Of a stretch of 60,742 bases of DNA, positions 1 to 9,600 are shown one piece after another. The stretch's first letter is position 1. Every line of letters starts with the position of its first letter. The DNA comes from Tychonema sp. LEGE 06208. Its GTDB lineage: Bacteria > Cyanobacteriota > Cyanobacteriia > Cyanobacteriales > Microcoleaceae. The stretch lies in NCBI RefSeq assembly GCF_015207505.1, contig NZ_JADEWT010000027.1, positions 1-60,742 of the forward strand, in the 5' to 3' direction. The position numbers were made by a program, and so were the translations under genes. The notes beneath the pieces are model-generated. The model was not told where the DNA came from, searched no databases, and saw nothing but the letters and a program-made list of their open reading frames with translations.

Positions 1-1
1 T

Positions 2-15
2 TGTATAAGAGACAG
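2..15 (+). other. Nextera transposon-end (adapter) remnant
   Basis: The 14 bases TGTATAAGAGACAG are identical to the 3' part of the 19-bp Tn5 mosaic end used in Nextera library adapters, and a G-run follows. The match sits at the extreme left edge, as expected for untrimmed adapter at a contig end. It should not be read as biology. Confidence 0.93.
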
Positions 16-832
16 GGGGGGGAGAAGGAAGTGGGAGGGCAGCGGCTGTTGGCGCTGTTGGGGCGGAACTGGTTGTGCCTCCCCAGCGGGCGATCGAGGC
101 CTGCAGCCAAGCTTTGTCTAAATTTGACGAACCGTCGGTACCCCAGCGCCAACCGAGATAGGTAGCGCGATCGGTGGCGATCGCCGCCGAGGAACCGGAA
201 CTATTTTTCCAAGTCGCGACTGTTTGACTGTTGGCGTCGGCGGGAATCAGGACACCGCCTAGAACTGAGGCGTTTTGTTGTTGGGCCGGCATCCAATTGC
301 TAGAAGTATTGCAGGCGATATCCCGACAGCGCGCGCGCGGTTCTGGTACCGCCCGCTGGGTTAACGGAAAAGCCCAATAGGCCCCAAGGAGCGATCGTAA
401 AGATTGGCGCACCAAAGCCGGGGAACTGCGCCCTACAGGGCCAGAAGCAATCAAACGGCCTCCCTGGGATGCCCAAGCTTCTAAAACTTTAATTTGCGCC
501 GGGGTCAAAGTTTCTATGTTGGGCAAAAACAGGACGTTAACGCCTGCTAAATCCGCCGTACTTTTGATTTCTTCGAGATTAATTGGTTTGTAAGCAATGC
601 CGCTTTCCCAGAGGCGCGTGGTAATTTTCACCCAGTCAGGAGAATTTTCGGAACTGCGAACAACGCCCAGAACTACTTCGGCGAAACTGGGTGAGGGAAA
701 TAGAATGAATGTATTTAGTAATGTACTCGCTAGGGTTCCAATCAAGACTCTTTGCAAGAAGGTGAAAAGGCGATTCTTTTGAGCCTGAGAGCTATTTTCA
801 GGCGTTTGATCGGTTTTTTTGAGCTGTTGCAT
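16..832 (-). CDS. N-terminal part of a secreted protein, probably GHL10-type glycosyl hydrolase
   Basis: An open frame starts at an ATG (832-830) and runs off the left edge, so the C-terminus is missing. The product begins MQQLKKTDQTPENSS, has a hydrophobic segment (RVLIGTLASTLLNTFILF) and a likely signal-peptidase site PSFA|E, so it is exported. The following ~200 residues look like the Rossmann-like N-terminal domain (DWVKITTRLWESGIAYKPI, LAGVNVLFLPNIETL, LEAWASQGGRLIASGP) that precedes the catalytic domain in cyanobacterial family-10-like glycosylhydrolases (DUF187/GHL10). The visible part ends in a Pro/Ala-rich linker (SAPTAPTAAALPLPSPP). The catalytic part is not in the window, so the enzyme assignment is recall of the family and not proven. 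The last few codons at the left edge may be adapter-derived. Confidence 0.6.
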
Positions 833-1102
833 TGACACGAGAATTACCCACCACACCGCTTAATAAAATTTCAATAACAATTTAGATCGATCGATCCGCA
901 CCATACAATTTTTTCTTCTGTCGTGCAACGTGCGATCGCGAAAATAGACGATCGCCCGCTGAGGATGAGAGCGCATTCGATCGCAAATTTTATCCGATAC
1001 TCAGATTGGGTGCGATCGAACCTTCACTACTGAATTGCAGTTTCATTTACCGGGAATCCAGCGGTATGAATGCGGACTAAAGTCCTCACGCTCGAACCTT
1101 TA
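833..1102. other. Intergenic region with duplicated helicase 3' tail
   Basis: This stretch separates two minus-strand genes. It contains a 30-bp perfect copy (1029-1058) of the 3' end of the downstream helicase gene (1105-1134), and a short 'gcggactaaagtcc' palindrome-type repeat at 1071-1086 that belongs to a family seen elsewhere in the window. No open frame is convincing. Confidence 0.6.
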
Positions 1103-1134
1103 TTACTGAATTGCAGTTTCATTTACCGGGAATC
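1029..1134. repeat. Direct repeat duplicating the end of the helicase gene
   Basis: Positions 1029-1058 and 1105-1134 are identical over 30 bp, and similarity continues outward (tcgaacctt then ca/ta then ctac/ttac). Read on the minus strand, both copies encode the helicase C-terminus FPVNETAIQ followed by a stop, TAA in the genic copy and TAG in the outer copy. A 46-bp spacer with a 'gcggactaaagtcc' repeat lies between them. Confidence 0.85.
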
Positions 1135-3844
1135 GATCGATCAACTGCATCGCCCGACAAGCATTCCTCCGCAAAGAATCCGAAACGTGAGGAACATGAG
1201 GAATCTGAGACAAGAAATCCAAAGTCCGGCGCAAAATTCGCACCACATCTCCTTCATCCAAACTCGTATGACTAATCAGTTCCAGCCATTCCACACCCAG
1301 AGCCCACTGTTCCACCAAAGTCACTAAATCCCGTTCCAGCCAAATCGGGATCGCAGCTTCGTGGCGGTACTGCACTTGAAACAACCGGCGGCGCAGGCCT
1401 TTTTGCAGATTGTCCAAAGGTGCCAAAACTTCCGGCGACAGCGAGTAATGAGTCCAACTGTCGGGCCTGGAAACTTCTGTAACCAAGGCCGCGCAAGCAG
1501 CAGCGAGGTGGTGGGGGTCGAGTTCGTCAAACTCTGAAGACATCAGGGACAAACCCAGCCACAGTTCGTTATCGCCGCGAATGGCGGCACAGGCTTGGCC
1601 CAAAACTGTGGGTACTAATCTGTCGGAGGAGTCGTCTCGGTTTCCATCTGCCGAAATTACTCTTTCCAAACAGCCGAAGTTTAGCAAGATGTCAATTAAG
1701 TTGAGAAATTGCTCCCAATAGCGAGCTCGCTGCTTTTCTAAGTCTTGTTCGCTTTTGCGGATTTCTTTTTTCAATTCTTCCCGGCGGCGCTGGCGTTTGA
1801 GCAAAGTACCGGGATTCCCCCATTCTAGAACTGGGTGAATTTCTAGTCGATCTTCTAGGGCTGCGATTTTCTGCAGTTGCTCGATCGCCTCTGGGCTCGG
1901 TTCCGGTGCGGGCAATTCTGGGATCGATCGGGCAATTGCCACGGTTTCTTCGGTTCCCAAGCGACACTGGCCGAGTCTCAGAGTCAGTTCTGCCGGGGGG
2001 GTCAAGGTATCTGCGACAGTCAAGCGAGGTAGTTGGGCGTGGAGGGTGGCGACATCGCTAATGGCGACGATGTACCAGCGGTTGTCTTTACCCAAGCACA
2101 CCAAGTTTGGTGCTTGGCCCGAACCTGCGATTTTGGCAACTAAGATGGCGGGTACGGGGGTTGCGTGCGATCGTTTGGCTGTCGGAACGTGCTTGCCTTT
2201 GAGACTCAGAACCGTGCCGAGCACTGCAAAAGACACGGCTACGGACATCTCCTTAATGCGCGCTTCTTCTGCTTGCTGCAATAAAATTTTGAGCAAACGT
2301 TTGTCTTCTTTGAGTCTTCCCTGCAATTTTTCGTAATCGGCGAGTTGTTTTTCTAGGTAAGAGACATTACCTCCGGCCGCCAGGGATTTGTCGATCGCCA
2401 CTAATTCTGTTTCCAGTCGGTCTAATTCTGCTTGCTGCGGCTGCAAGTACAAGGTAGACAGGTATTGACCGAAACTGCGCTCTACTAACTCTTGAGCTTC
2501 ATCGATCGTGTGAGTTTGCAGCAAATTCAGCACCATGCCGTAGCTGGGCGTAAACTGACTGGCGAGGGGGTCGGCTTTGGCTGTTGCCAAATAAGAGGCT
2601 TCTTTTGCACCTTCAAAGCGCGTCTGAACTGCGACAACGTGCCCCAGTTCGTCCATCCCGCGGCGACCGGCCCGACCGGCCATTTGCAGGAATTCTGAAG
2701 CGTTTAGCAGTCGGTGTCCCTTGTCGGTGCGCTTGGACAAGGTGGAAATGACTGTGGTGCGGGCGGGCATATTAATGCCGGCTGCGAGGGTTTCGGTGGC
2801 AAATACGACTTTAATCAAACCTCTGCCAAAGAGTTCTTCTACTAAGCCTTTCCAAGCGGGTAAAATGCCTGCGTGGTGGGCTGCGATGCCTTTTAAAAGT
2901 GCTTCTTTTTGACCGAAGCGTTCTGCTTCTGGGTTTCGCTGTAAAAAATCGTCAATGATGCGTTTGAGTTCGGCTGTTTCGGCTTCGTTAACCAGGGATA
3001 AATTTCCGACTTCTGCGACTGCTTGGTCGCACCCGCGACGGCTGAAGATGAAGTAGATTGCTGGTAGCATATCTCGATCGTCCAACCGGCACAAAACATC
3101 GGTCAAACTGGGAGTGGGAATGCTGCCTCTTTCTGCTTTTTGCTGCTTCTTTTTGGGGACTAACCGCGGATTAGCTCTTTTGCCGGTTTCGTCTAGCAGG
3201 GGAAATATGCCTTTTTGATTGGCAAAGTGGAATTGCAGGGGTACTGGTCGAAAGTCTGAGTAGACTAGCTCTGTGGGCCCGTGAACTTTGTTAATCCAGT
3301 CTGTGAGTTGGTCGCTATTGGCGACGGTGGCTGAGAGGGCGAGCAGTTGAATTTCGCCGGAACAGTAAATGATCGATTCTTCCCAGACTGTACCGCGCTG
3401 GCGATCGTTCATGTAGTGACATTCGTCGAGCACTACGGTTTCGACTCCGGTGAGGGAAGCGCCGACTGCTCCGATCGGCGTACCGTAGAGCATATTCCGA
3501 AATATTTCCGTAGTCATCACCAAAATCGGCGCATCTCGATTGACGGAGATGTCGCCCGTGAGCAAACCTACGCTGTCGTCTCCAAATTGCCTGCGGAAGT
3601 CGCGCAGCTTTTGGTTGGAGAGAGCTTTTAGGGGAGTGGTGTAGAACACGCGCCGCCCCCGGAAAAGTGCTTGATGGATGGCGTATTCGCCGATTAACGT
3701 TTTCCCCGAGCCTGTGGGAGCGCACACCACAACGGATTTACCTGCATCGAGGGCGGCGATCGCCTCTCTCTGAAAGTTATCTAGCTCGAATGGAAATATG
3801 GTCTTCAGATCCAGCTCTGGGCGGTTCTGGGAATTATCTGGCAC
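1103..3844 (-). CDS. Ski2/Mtr4-like DEAD/DEAH-box RNA helicase (DSHCT family)
   Basis: The product (913 aa) is a superfamily-2 helicase expected to unwind RNA using ATP. The N-terminal RecA domain has a Q-motif-like start (FELDNFQREAIAAL), Walker A APTGSGKT (about residues 42-49), the DExH box DECHYMND and motif III SAT. The second RecA domain holds VVFATETLAAGINMPARTTV and motif VI QMAGRAGRRG. The remainder fits the winged-helix, arch-like coiled-coil (long charged helices near 'RRREELKKEIRKSEQDLEKQRARYWEQ') and C-terminal DSHCT region of Ski2-like proteins. Cyanobacteria and plant plastids (ISE2) have homologues linked to rRNA or mRNA processing, so that role is inferred. The gene is monocistronic on the minus strand, and the start ATG at 3844 gives the family's usual acidic N-terminus. 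Its 3' end is duplicated just downstream. Confidence 0.9.
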   Translation of the reverse strand: MPDNSQNRPELDLKTIFPFELDNFQREAIAALDAGKSVVVCAPTGSGKTLIGEYAIHQALFRGRRVFYTTPLKALSNQKLRDFRRQFGDDSVGLLTGDISVNRDAPILVMTTEIFRNMLYGTPIGAVGASLTGVETVVLDECHYMNDRQRGTVWEESIIYCSGEIQLLALSATVANSDQLTDWINKVHGPTELVYSDFRPVPLQFHFANQKGIFPLLDETGKRANPRLVPKKKQQKAERGSIPTPSLTDVLCRLDDRDMLPAIYFIFSRRGCDQAVAEVGNLSLVNEAETAELKRIIDDFLQRNPEAERFGQKEALLKGIAAHHAGILPAWKGLVEELFGRGLIKVVFATETLAAGINMPARTTVISTLSKRTDKGHRLLNASEFLQMAGRAGRRGMDELGHVVAVQTRFEGAKEASYLATAKADPLASQFTPSYGMVLNLLQTHTIDEAQELVERSFGQYLSTLYLQPQQAELDRLETELVAIDKSLAAGGNVSYLEKQLADYEKLQGRLKEDKRLLKILLQQAEEARIKEMSVAVSFAVLGTVLSLKGKHVPTAKRSHATPVPAILVAKIAGSGQAPNLVCLGKDNRWYIVAISDVATLHAQLPRLTVADTLTPPAELTLRLGQCRLGTEETVAIARSIPELPAPEPSPEAIEQLQKIAALEDRLEIHPVLEWGNPGTLLKRQRRREELKKEIRKSEQDLEKQRARYWEQFLNLIDILLNFGCLERVISADGNRDDSSDRLVPTVLGQACAAIRGDNELWLGLSLMSSEFDELDPHHLAAACAALVTEVSRPDSWTHYSLSPEVLAPLDNLQKGLRRRLFQVQYRHEAAIPIWLERDLVTLVEQWALGVEWLELISHTSLDEGDVVRILRRTLDFLSQIPHVPHVSDSLRRNACRAMQLIDRFPVNETAIQ

Positions 3845-4306
3845 AAGGATTATTCTGAGGTTGCAGGGTAATTATGCTTAAATCTTGCTGAAAGCAAGGC
3901 AGCAGAGGACTGTATTGATTTTAAACCTTTGTCAGCCGATCGGAACTCGGAGGAAGTAAGGGAGTGGGTGATTCGGGCTTTTATACTTAGTGCCTCAAAA
4001 ATCTAGTATAGCGATCGAACCAGGTTTGCAGTCTGGACTGCTGTTTTTTTTTCGATCGTGTCCGATCGATTAACCGCACGCACGCGCAGGTTAATCGATC
4101 GGACTTCAGTCCGCACTACTAACCATGTTTGTTATGGTAATCTACCGGACACGATCTAACCTGATATTTCTTGACCTACCTTTACCCCACACGATCGCCG
4201 ATAAATTCCAAATTTTGGGGAGATTTTTCCTAGAAGGGCGGGTTTATTTAGATTGTCATTAAGCTGCCTAAATTAGGGTTAACCCTCCCCTACAATATCA
4301 GTCAAT
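3845..4306. other. Intergenic region with inverted and interspersed repeats
   Basis: About 460 bp upstream of the helicase gene. It holds a T-rich run (4043-4052), a perfect 16-bp inverted repeat (separate entry), and a copy of the interspersed 'ggacttcagtccgcactac' palindrome at 4101-4120. No convincing open frame is present. Confidence 0.5.
4060..4104. repeat. Perfect 16-bp inverted repeat (hairpin)
   Basis: GTCCGATCGATTAACC at 4060-4075 is perfectly complementary to 4089-4104, with a 13-nt CG-rich loop (gcacgcacgcgca). Its right arm runs straight into the interspersed 'acttcagtccgc' repeat. It could fold as a long hairpin in RNA or cruciform DNA. There is no adjacent T-tract on the side expected for either gene's terminator. 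Confidence 0.75.
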
Positions 4307-6373
4307 TTATGGTTGAATGAAAATACCGATCGCATTATGGACTCTCGCAGCAGTAGACGGCGGGCGATCGAGCAAACTCCCTCCCAAATACAAACTCGTC
4401 GAACTTCCCCCATCCAAATTTAAAGCCTCCACAGCACCCATTTGCTGCAATATCTGCGCCAGTTCCGCAAAATTTGGGCCCGCCCCGCCCGCGCGATTGT
4501 GCACCGCTACAATCAGCAAATTCCCCGCAGCAGTTCGCCCGATCGCACTCCGAATCGCCGTCTGTCGAACATAGGCATCGCTAAACCCTTCCGCCTTAGC
4601 ATCCAAAACAACTCGACTGTTTTTTACCAACACCGGCCCGCCGCCTAGAATGTAAGGAAAACGGTTAAAATCTGCCGGAATTGTGTTAGTTTCCAAACGC
4701 AATAAAGTACCAGCAGTTAATTGAGAAGCAGGGGAAAAATTGGAACGCCAAGCCAAAACATAACCGTTTGCTGGAATCGGGAAATTTGTTGTTCCCTGGG
4801 TGCCTCCGGGAGATTGGCTGACAACTCTATCGCCCGCCACTGTCACAACTATTTCATTATCAGAAAACGGAGTATAAGTTTTTCCCCAATCAAGATTGTA
4901 GCGACCGATTCCTGATGTCACGTAGGCACTATTTAACTGTGAAACAGACAAACGTTGATTTGCAGGAGTTATCAAAGTTTCTTGCAAAGTCAAACGATCG
5001 ATCGCAAATTCGCCCCGATCGTTCCAAGCGATCGCCCCCCGATTCAAAATTGGCCCGGAAAGCCATTTATTTTCCCGCCGAATCGCGCCTAAAGCTAATC
5101 GATTGATCCGATTGAAAAATCCGGCATTAATTGCAGCCGCAGTTCCCGAAAGTTCTGCTGTTTGCAATAGAGGTGCAGTACCTAGATCTGTCGGCGGATT
5201 GCTCAAAAGCGGTCTAATTTTGACACCGGATTGGCGGGGATTAATTTCTAACCCAACTACGGGAAAACGAGCGGTTCCTAAATTTTGATATTGCTGCCGC
5301 CACCGCACGCCCGGAGCCCAAAGAATGTTTTTTTCTACTAGGGAATCCGGGCGAATGTCGATAACTAATCGATTGGGATTTCCTAAACTGAAAACTTGCG
5401 GCCGCCAACCTAATGGAATTTGTACCTTGACTTTGGTTTGATTCCCCGCAGGTTCGATTTTTAACGATCGCACTTGTTTGCTGGTTGCAAAAGCGCGATC
5501 GATCAAAGTGCGATCGATCTTGGCATCGATCGCGATCGACCATTCTTGAGTAGCGATCGGTGCAGAGGGCGCTAGCGGCTGCGAGAGCGCGGGTTTAGTC
5601 GGGTCGTCTGGTGTTTCGAGGTTTCGGGCTGGGGGCGCGGTCTGCTGCGGTATAGCGGGCTTTGTGGGGTCGTCGGGAGTGTCTCGCGGTGGGGTTGTTG
5701 GGGACGGGCTCGGTGTATCGACGAAGTTGACTTGCCACGGGGCGGGGCGATCGAGATCGATCGCTGTGCGATCGCCCCATTCTCTCGCTGCTTGCCGAAT
5801 GCCGGTAATATTCGCAGTTGGAGAAGTAATTTTTAGAACATTGCCCTCTGCAGATATCTGCCAGCCTGCAAGTTTAGCCAAATCTGTAACATCTAAGTAA
5901 CGATACGGGCCTGTTGCCCTGGCTGTCAAACTTTTAGCATCGGTGAAAGATACCGAAAACCACTGCACCGGTTGTTTGGTACTGTCGGCGGTGTTGAGCA
6001 AATCCACTCCCGCACTCTGCATCAAGCCCACATCAGCAATCCAAGTTCGGAAATTTGCCGAAGTGCTGTTTGTTGGCTGCACAGTCCAAGCTAAGGGCAG
6101 AATCCGGCCGTTGAGAGACACTTGGCGGCCTTGTTTAATTCTGGCAACTGGCGGTATAGATTGAGTCAAATTGACCTCCGTGAATTCACGATTCAGGAAG
6201 AAGGAAGAGGGCAATAAATTTTGTAATGGATTGGAGGAAAAATTAGAAGTTCTCCCACTCGAAGCCTCTTGCGCTCTTCCGGGTTGATTCCAAAGCAAAG
6301 ACTGGGCGATCGCCAGTACAGGTAATATCGAGACTGACAATATTGAACGCCCATAAGACAAATTACATTTCAT
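4307..6373 (-). CDS. Secreted phosphodiester glycosidase family (NAGPA-like) protein
   Basis: The start chosen is the internal ATG at 6373 (MKCNLSYGRSILSVSIL). The longer start at 6391 lies inside an interspersed repeat also present near 19960. A signal peptide (SILSVSILPVLAIAQSLLW...GRAQ) implies export. The middle region is Pro/Thr-rich with two similar segments (TPDDPTKPAIPQQ, TPDDPTKPALSQP). A beta-rich AMIN-like stretch follows (VRSLKIEPAGNQTKVKVQIPLG...RLVIDIRP). The C-terminal ~300 residues carry the hallmarks of the phosphodiester glycosidase fold (PF09992): INAGFF, ILGGGPVLV, RSAIGRTAAGNLLIVAV and NLDGGSSTSLYL. Family members act on extracellular or envelope glycans, and the substrate cannot be told from sequence. 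Neighbouring minus-strand genes are not obviously functionally linked. Confidence 0.85.
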   Translation of the reverse strand: MKCNLSYGRSILSVSILPVLAIAQSLLWNQPGRAQEASSGRTSNFSSNPLQNLLPSSFFLNREFTEVNLTQSIPPVARIKQGRQVSLNGRILPLAWTVQPTNSTSANFRTWIADVGLMQSAGVDLLNTADSTKQPVQWFSVSFTDAKSLTARATGPYRYLDVTDLAKLAGWQISAEGNVLKITSPTANITGIRQAAREWGDRTAIDLDRPAPWQVNFVDTPSPSPTTPPRDTPDDPTKPAIPQQTAPPARNLETPDDPTKPALSQPLAPSAPIATQEWSIAIDAKIDRTLIDRAFATSKQVRSLKIEPAGNQTKVKVQIPLGWRPQVFSLGNPNRLVIDIRPDSLVEKNILWAPGVRWRQQYQNLGTARFPVVGLEINPRQSGVKIRPLLSNPPTDLGTAPLLQTAELSGTAAAINAGFFNRINRLALGAIRRENKWLSGPILNRGAIAWNDRGEFAIDRLTLQETLITPANQRLSVSQLNSAYVTSGIGRYNLDWGKTYTPFSDNEIVVTVAGDRVVSQSPGGTQGTTNFPIPANGYVLAWRSNFSPASQLTAGTLLRLETNTIPADFNRFPYILGGGPVLVKNSRVVLDAKAEGFSDAYVRQTAIRSAIGRTAAGNLLIVAVHNRAGGAGPNFAELAQILQQMGAVEALNLDGGSSTSLYLGGSLLDRPPSTAARVHNAIGIFIQP

Positions 6374-6446
6374 ATCAAATCCTCTCTTCATCGGAATAGT
6401 AAATTCACTGTTGACTGTTGACTGTTGACTGTTGACTGTTAACCGT
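6374..6446. repeat. Interspersed repeat and TTGACTG heptamer array
   Basis: The sequence 'atcaaatcctctcttcatcggaat' recurs at 19961 and partly at 29693-29780. It is followed by consecutive ttgactg heptamers (about 6410-6440), a short STRR-type tandem heptamer repeat as known from filamentous cyanobacteria. Confidence 0.75.
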
Positions 6447-6515
6447 TAACATCATAAAGAGTGCAACCGGAATTCATATCACAACTTACAACTCACAATT
6501 TAAATCCTAAACGAA

Positions 6516-6612
6516 TATAGCAATCCTAAATCATTTGTGAATTTCTTACTCCCTCTCCTTAGCAAGGGGTGGGGTGGGGTAAAAAGTTTAAGACTCATTT
6601 AAGATTGCTATA
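6516..6612. mobile_element. 97-bp MITE with IS630-type terminal inverted repeats
   Basis: The left end tatagcaatcctaaat and right end atttaagattgctata are inverted repeats of 16 bp with one mismatch, bounded by TA. The same 16-20 bp terminus bounds the defective IS630-type element at 18433-19690. The interior has no coding capacity and contains a G-rich tract (aggggtggggtggggt). This fits a non-autonomous element mobilised by the related transposase. Confidence 0.75.
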
Positions 6613-6691
6613 GGTATCTAGAAACCCGGAATATCCCTATGTTTCTTCTTACTAAACGGCGCTAATTGCGTTAAACTCTAGCACGAACTGC

Positions 6692-9600
6692 TCATACCGG
6701 AATAGAAATCACAAACTCCGAACCCTGCCCCAATGAGGAATTAACGAGTAATATACCTCCATGTTTTTCCACAACAATTTGGTGGGCGATCGACAATCCC
6801 AATCCAGTTCCTTGACCCACAGCCTTAGTTGTAAATAAATGGTTAAAGATGTTTTCCTTGACTTCCTTTGACATCCCCACTCCATTATCCTTAATCCGAA
6901 TCAAAACCTGATTTTTATCTTCGCTCAGAACAGTTTGAACCGTCATTTGATTAGGTAAGGCTTTAATTTCATTAAAACTGCGCCCCTTATTTGACTCCTC
7001 CAGAGCATCAATGGCATTGGCCAGCACATTCATAAATACCTGGTTCAACTGTCCGGGAAAGCATTTTACTAGGGGCAAGTTACCATACTCTTTCACAACT
7101 TCAATAGCCGGGCGGAACTCGCTCGCTTTTAAACGGTGCTTAAGAATCAAGAGAGTGCTGTCGAGTCCGTCGTGAATGTTGAAAGGAACCGGGCGATCGC
7201 TATCCGCCCTCGAAAACGTTCTCAAACTCGTACTGATATTACGAATGCGATCGACTCCCTCATTCATTGAGCTAATCAATTTCGGCAAATCTTCTCGCAA
7301 ATACTCCAAGTCCATCTCCTCAATTTCTGCTTCAATTTCCACTCCCGGAGCCGGAAATTTTTCTTGATACAAATCAATCAAATTGAATAAATCCCCCACG
7401 TATTCTTGGGCGGGTTGCAAATTGCCGGCGATAAAGCCTACGGGATTGTTAATTTCGTGGGCTACCCCTGCGACTAAATTTCCGAGAGCAGACATCTTCT
7501 CACCCTGCACCAATTGCAGTTGCATCTGTTTGAGATCGTGAAGATAAAGCTCTAGTTTTTGGGCATATTCCTGGGATTGCTGATACAATTGGGCGTTCTG
7601 TAAGGAAATTGCAGCTTGGGAGCAGAGGATGTTGAGGAGGGTGACGCGATCGCGCGTGAATACTCCTGTTGCTAGATTATTTTCTAGATACAAAATCCCC
7701 ATCATCTTACCTTGATAAAGGATGGGAGTGCAGAGGATACTCTTAGATTGCTGTTGGATAATATGGGGGTCAGATGCAAATCTTGGTTGAGTGCTACCAT
7801 TATCGAAAACTAGGGTTTCTTTTGTACGTTTAACGTAGTTGATTAGGGTTAGAGGAATTACTTCGCTCTCCTCAACCGGAATAGATTGCAGAAGGCAGTC
7901 TTGACGGTTTGTGCAGTGGACGTTTATCTTCCAGTTTCCCTCTTCATTCAAAATTAATGCTCCGGTTTGTGCTCCGGCATTCTTCACCACCACTTGCATC
8001 AGGGTAGTGAGCAATTGATCGAGTTGAATTTCGCTAGATAGAGCTTGAGAAGCCTTGATAACTGTCGGCAAATCTACTAACCCCCAACTGCTCGTGCTAC
8101 CGATAAGTGTTTTATTCGTGTTAGATAGGGATGATTCACTATTGCTGGATGTATGAATTGTTTCGCTTGGATACTGGCGACTTCGCTCCTGTTGCAGGAT
8201 CGGAGCAAGCAATTGGGGATAGCGCTGTTCTAGATAATCAATCTTTGCTTTGGCTCCCCACTTTGCATAGGCATAGTAAGCATCAATTAAATAGGGTTTT
8301 GCGAGTTTTTCTTTCCCCCATTCCAAGTAGAATTTAGCTGCGAGTTCGTTAGCTAGTGCTTCTTCGTTGATGTACTCGTTTTCTTGGGCAAGGGCGATCG
8401 CCTTGTCATACATCTCAATTGCTGCGATTTTTTCACCTAAAACCCGATGCCGTTCTGCCTCCACTAGATAGAATTTGTGCAGATAATTCATTGGGGCATG
8501 ATGCGCCCATTTTTGCATTTTTTCTTGATTAGCTTGTACTCTGTCGAGAATGCCCTGTTGCTCTGACTGTGAAGCATCGGCATATACTGCCAACTGCACT
8601 AAAGAATCGTAAAAATAGAACAGAGGAACAAAGGGCAATCCTACCAGTACGTCTAAATACTTCTCTGCTATAGCAGTATTCTCAATCGCTTCTGAGTAAT
8701 TTTCAAACCAGTAACTCAGTAAAAGTTTGTTCCAATATATGTAGGCAACTCCCACTTTGTCCTTCGCTTGCTGGTGGAGTGGCAACCCGATCTGCTCATC
8801 CCAGACTTCACCCTTTAGAAGACAGGGATTTTCACTTTTACCGAGCATATTTAAGGTAGCCTGCCAATAGATTTCTAGATAATTAAGGGCTGTTTCTTGC
8901 TTGATTTTATGAATAGCATCTTTATTTCTTGCTATCTCTCTTTCAACGACAGCCAATTCTTTGCCGCTAAAGTAAGCAAAATAGGAAGACGCTAATAGAC
9001 CATAGCTCCCATATTCTAAATCTCCCGTCTCCATTCCGGTAGAGTAAGCTGACACCAAAGGTTCTAAGGTTTCTCTCAGATGCTCTTTCCAATGCCGGAT
9101 CAATACATTTACTATGACAACTGTCTTGGCTTTGATTTCTTGAGCATTTAACTTTGACACAAGATTTAAAGCCAATTGACCGAACTGATAACCTGAATCA
9201 ATATCTCCCACAACTCCGCAAAGCAGAAGACCATAATTGGCATAAGCAAAGGGAGATACGGAAGCATTACCATATTGGACGGATAAATTTACTTGTTTGC
9301 ATACCGTCAAAGGCAGCAGTTCTGGCGCAGCAATGTATGCAGCAGCAAAGATACTTGATAAAAGTCTCATGGCTGCTAATTTATAGGGCTCGGACATTTG
9401 AGGCAGGTCAATTAAATCCTCAATTCGCCAATCCTTCACCATTGCCGCAGTGTCGGAGAGTGCTTGTCCAATGTCTGACGGAGTTGGCTGTTGCGGAAAC
9501 TCCACCCCCAACAGCTTTAGAACTTGTAGCCCCGTATTAACTGCTTCTAACAGCCTGTTCTGCCCCATGTAAGCTTGCATCTGGACTTCATACACTTTAA

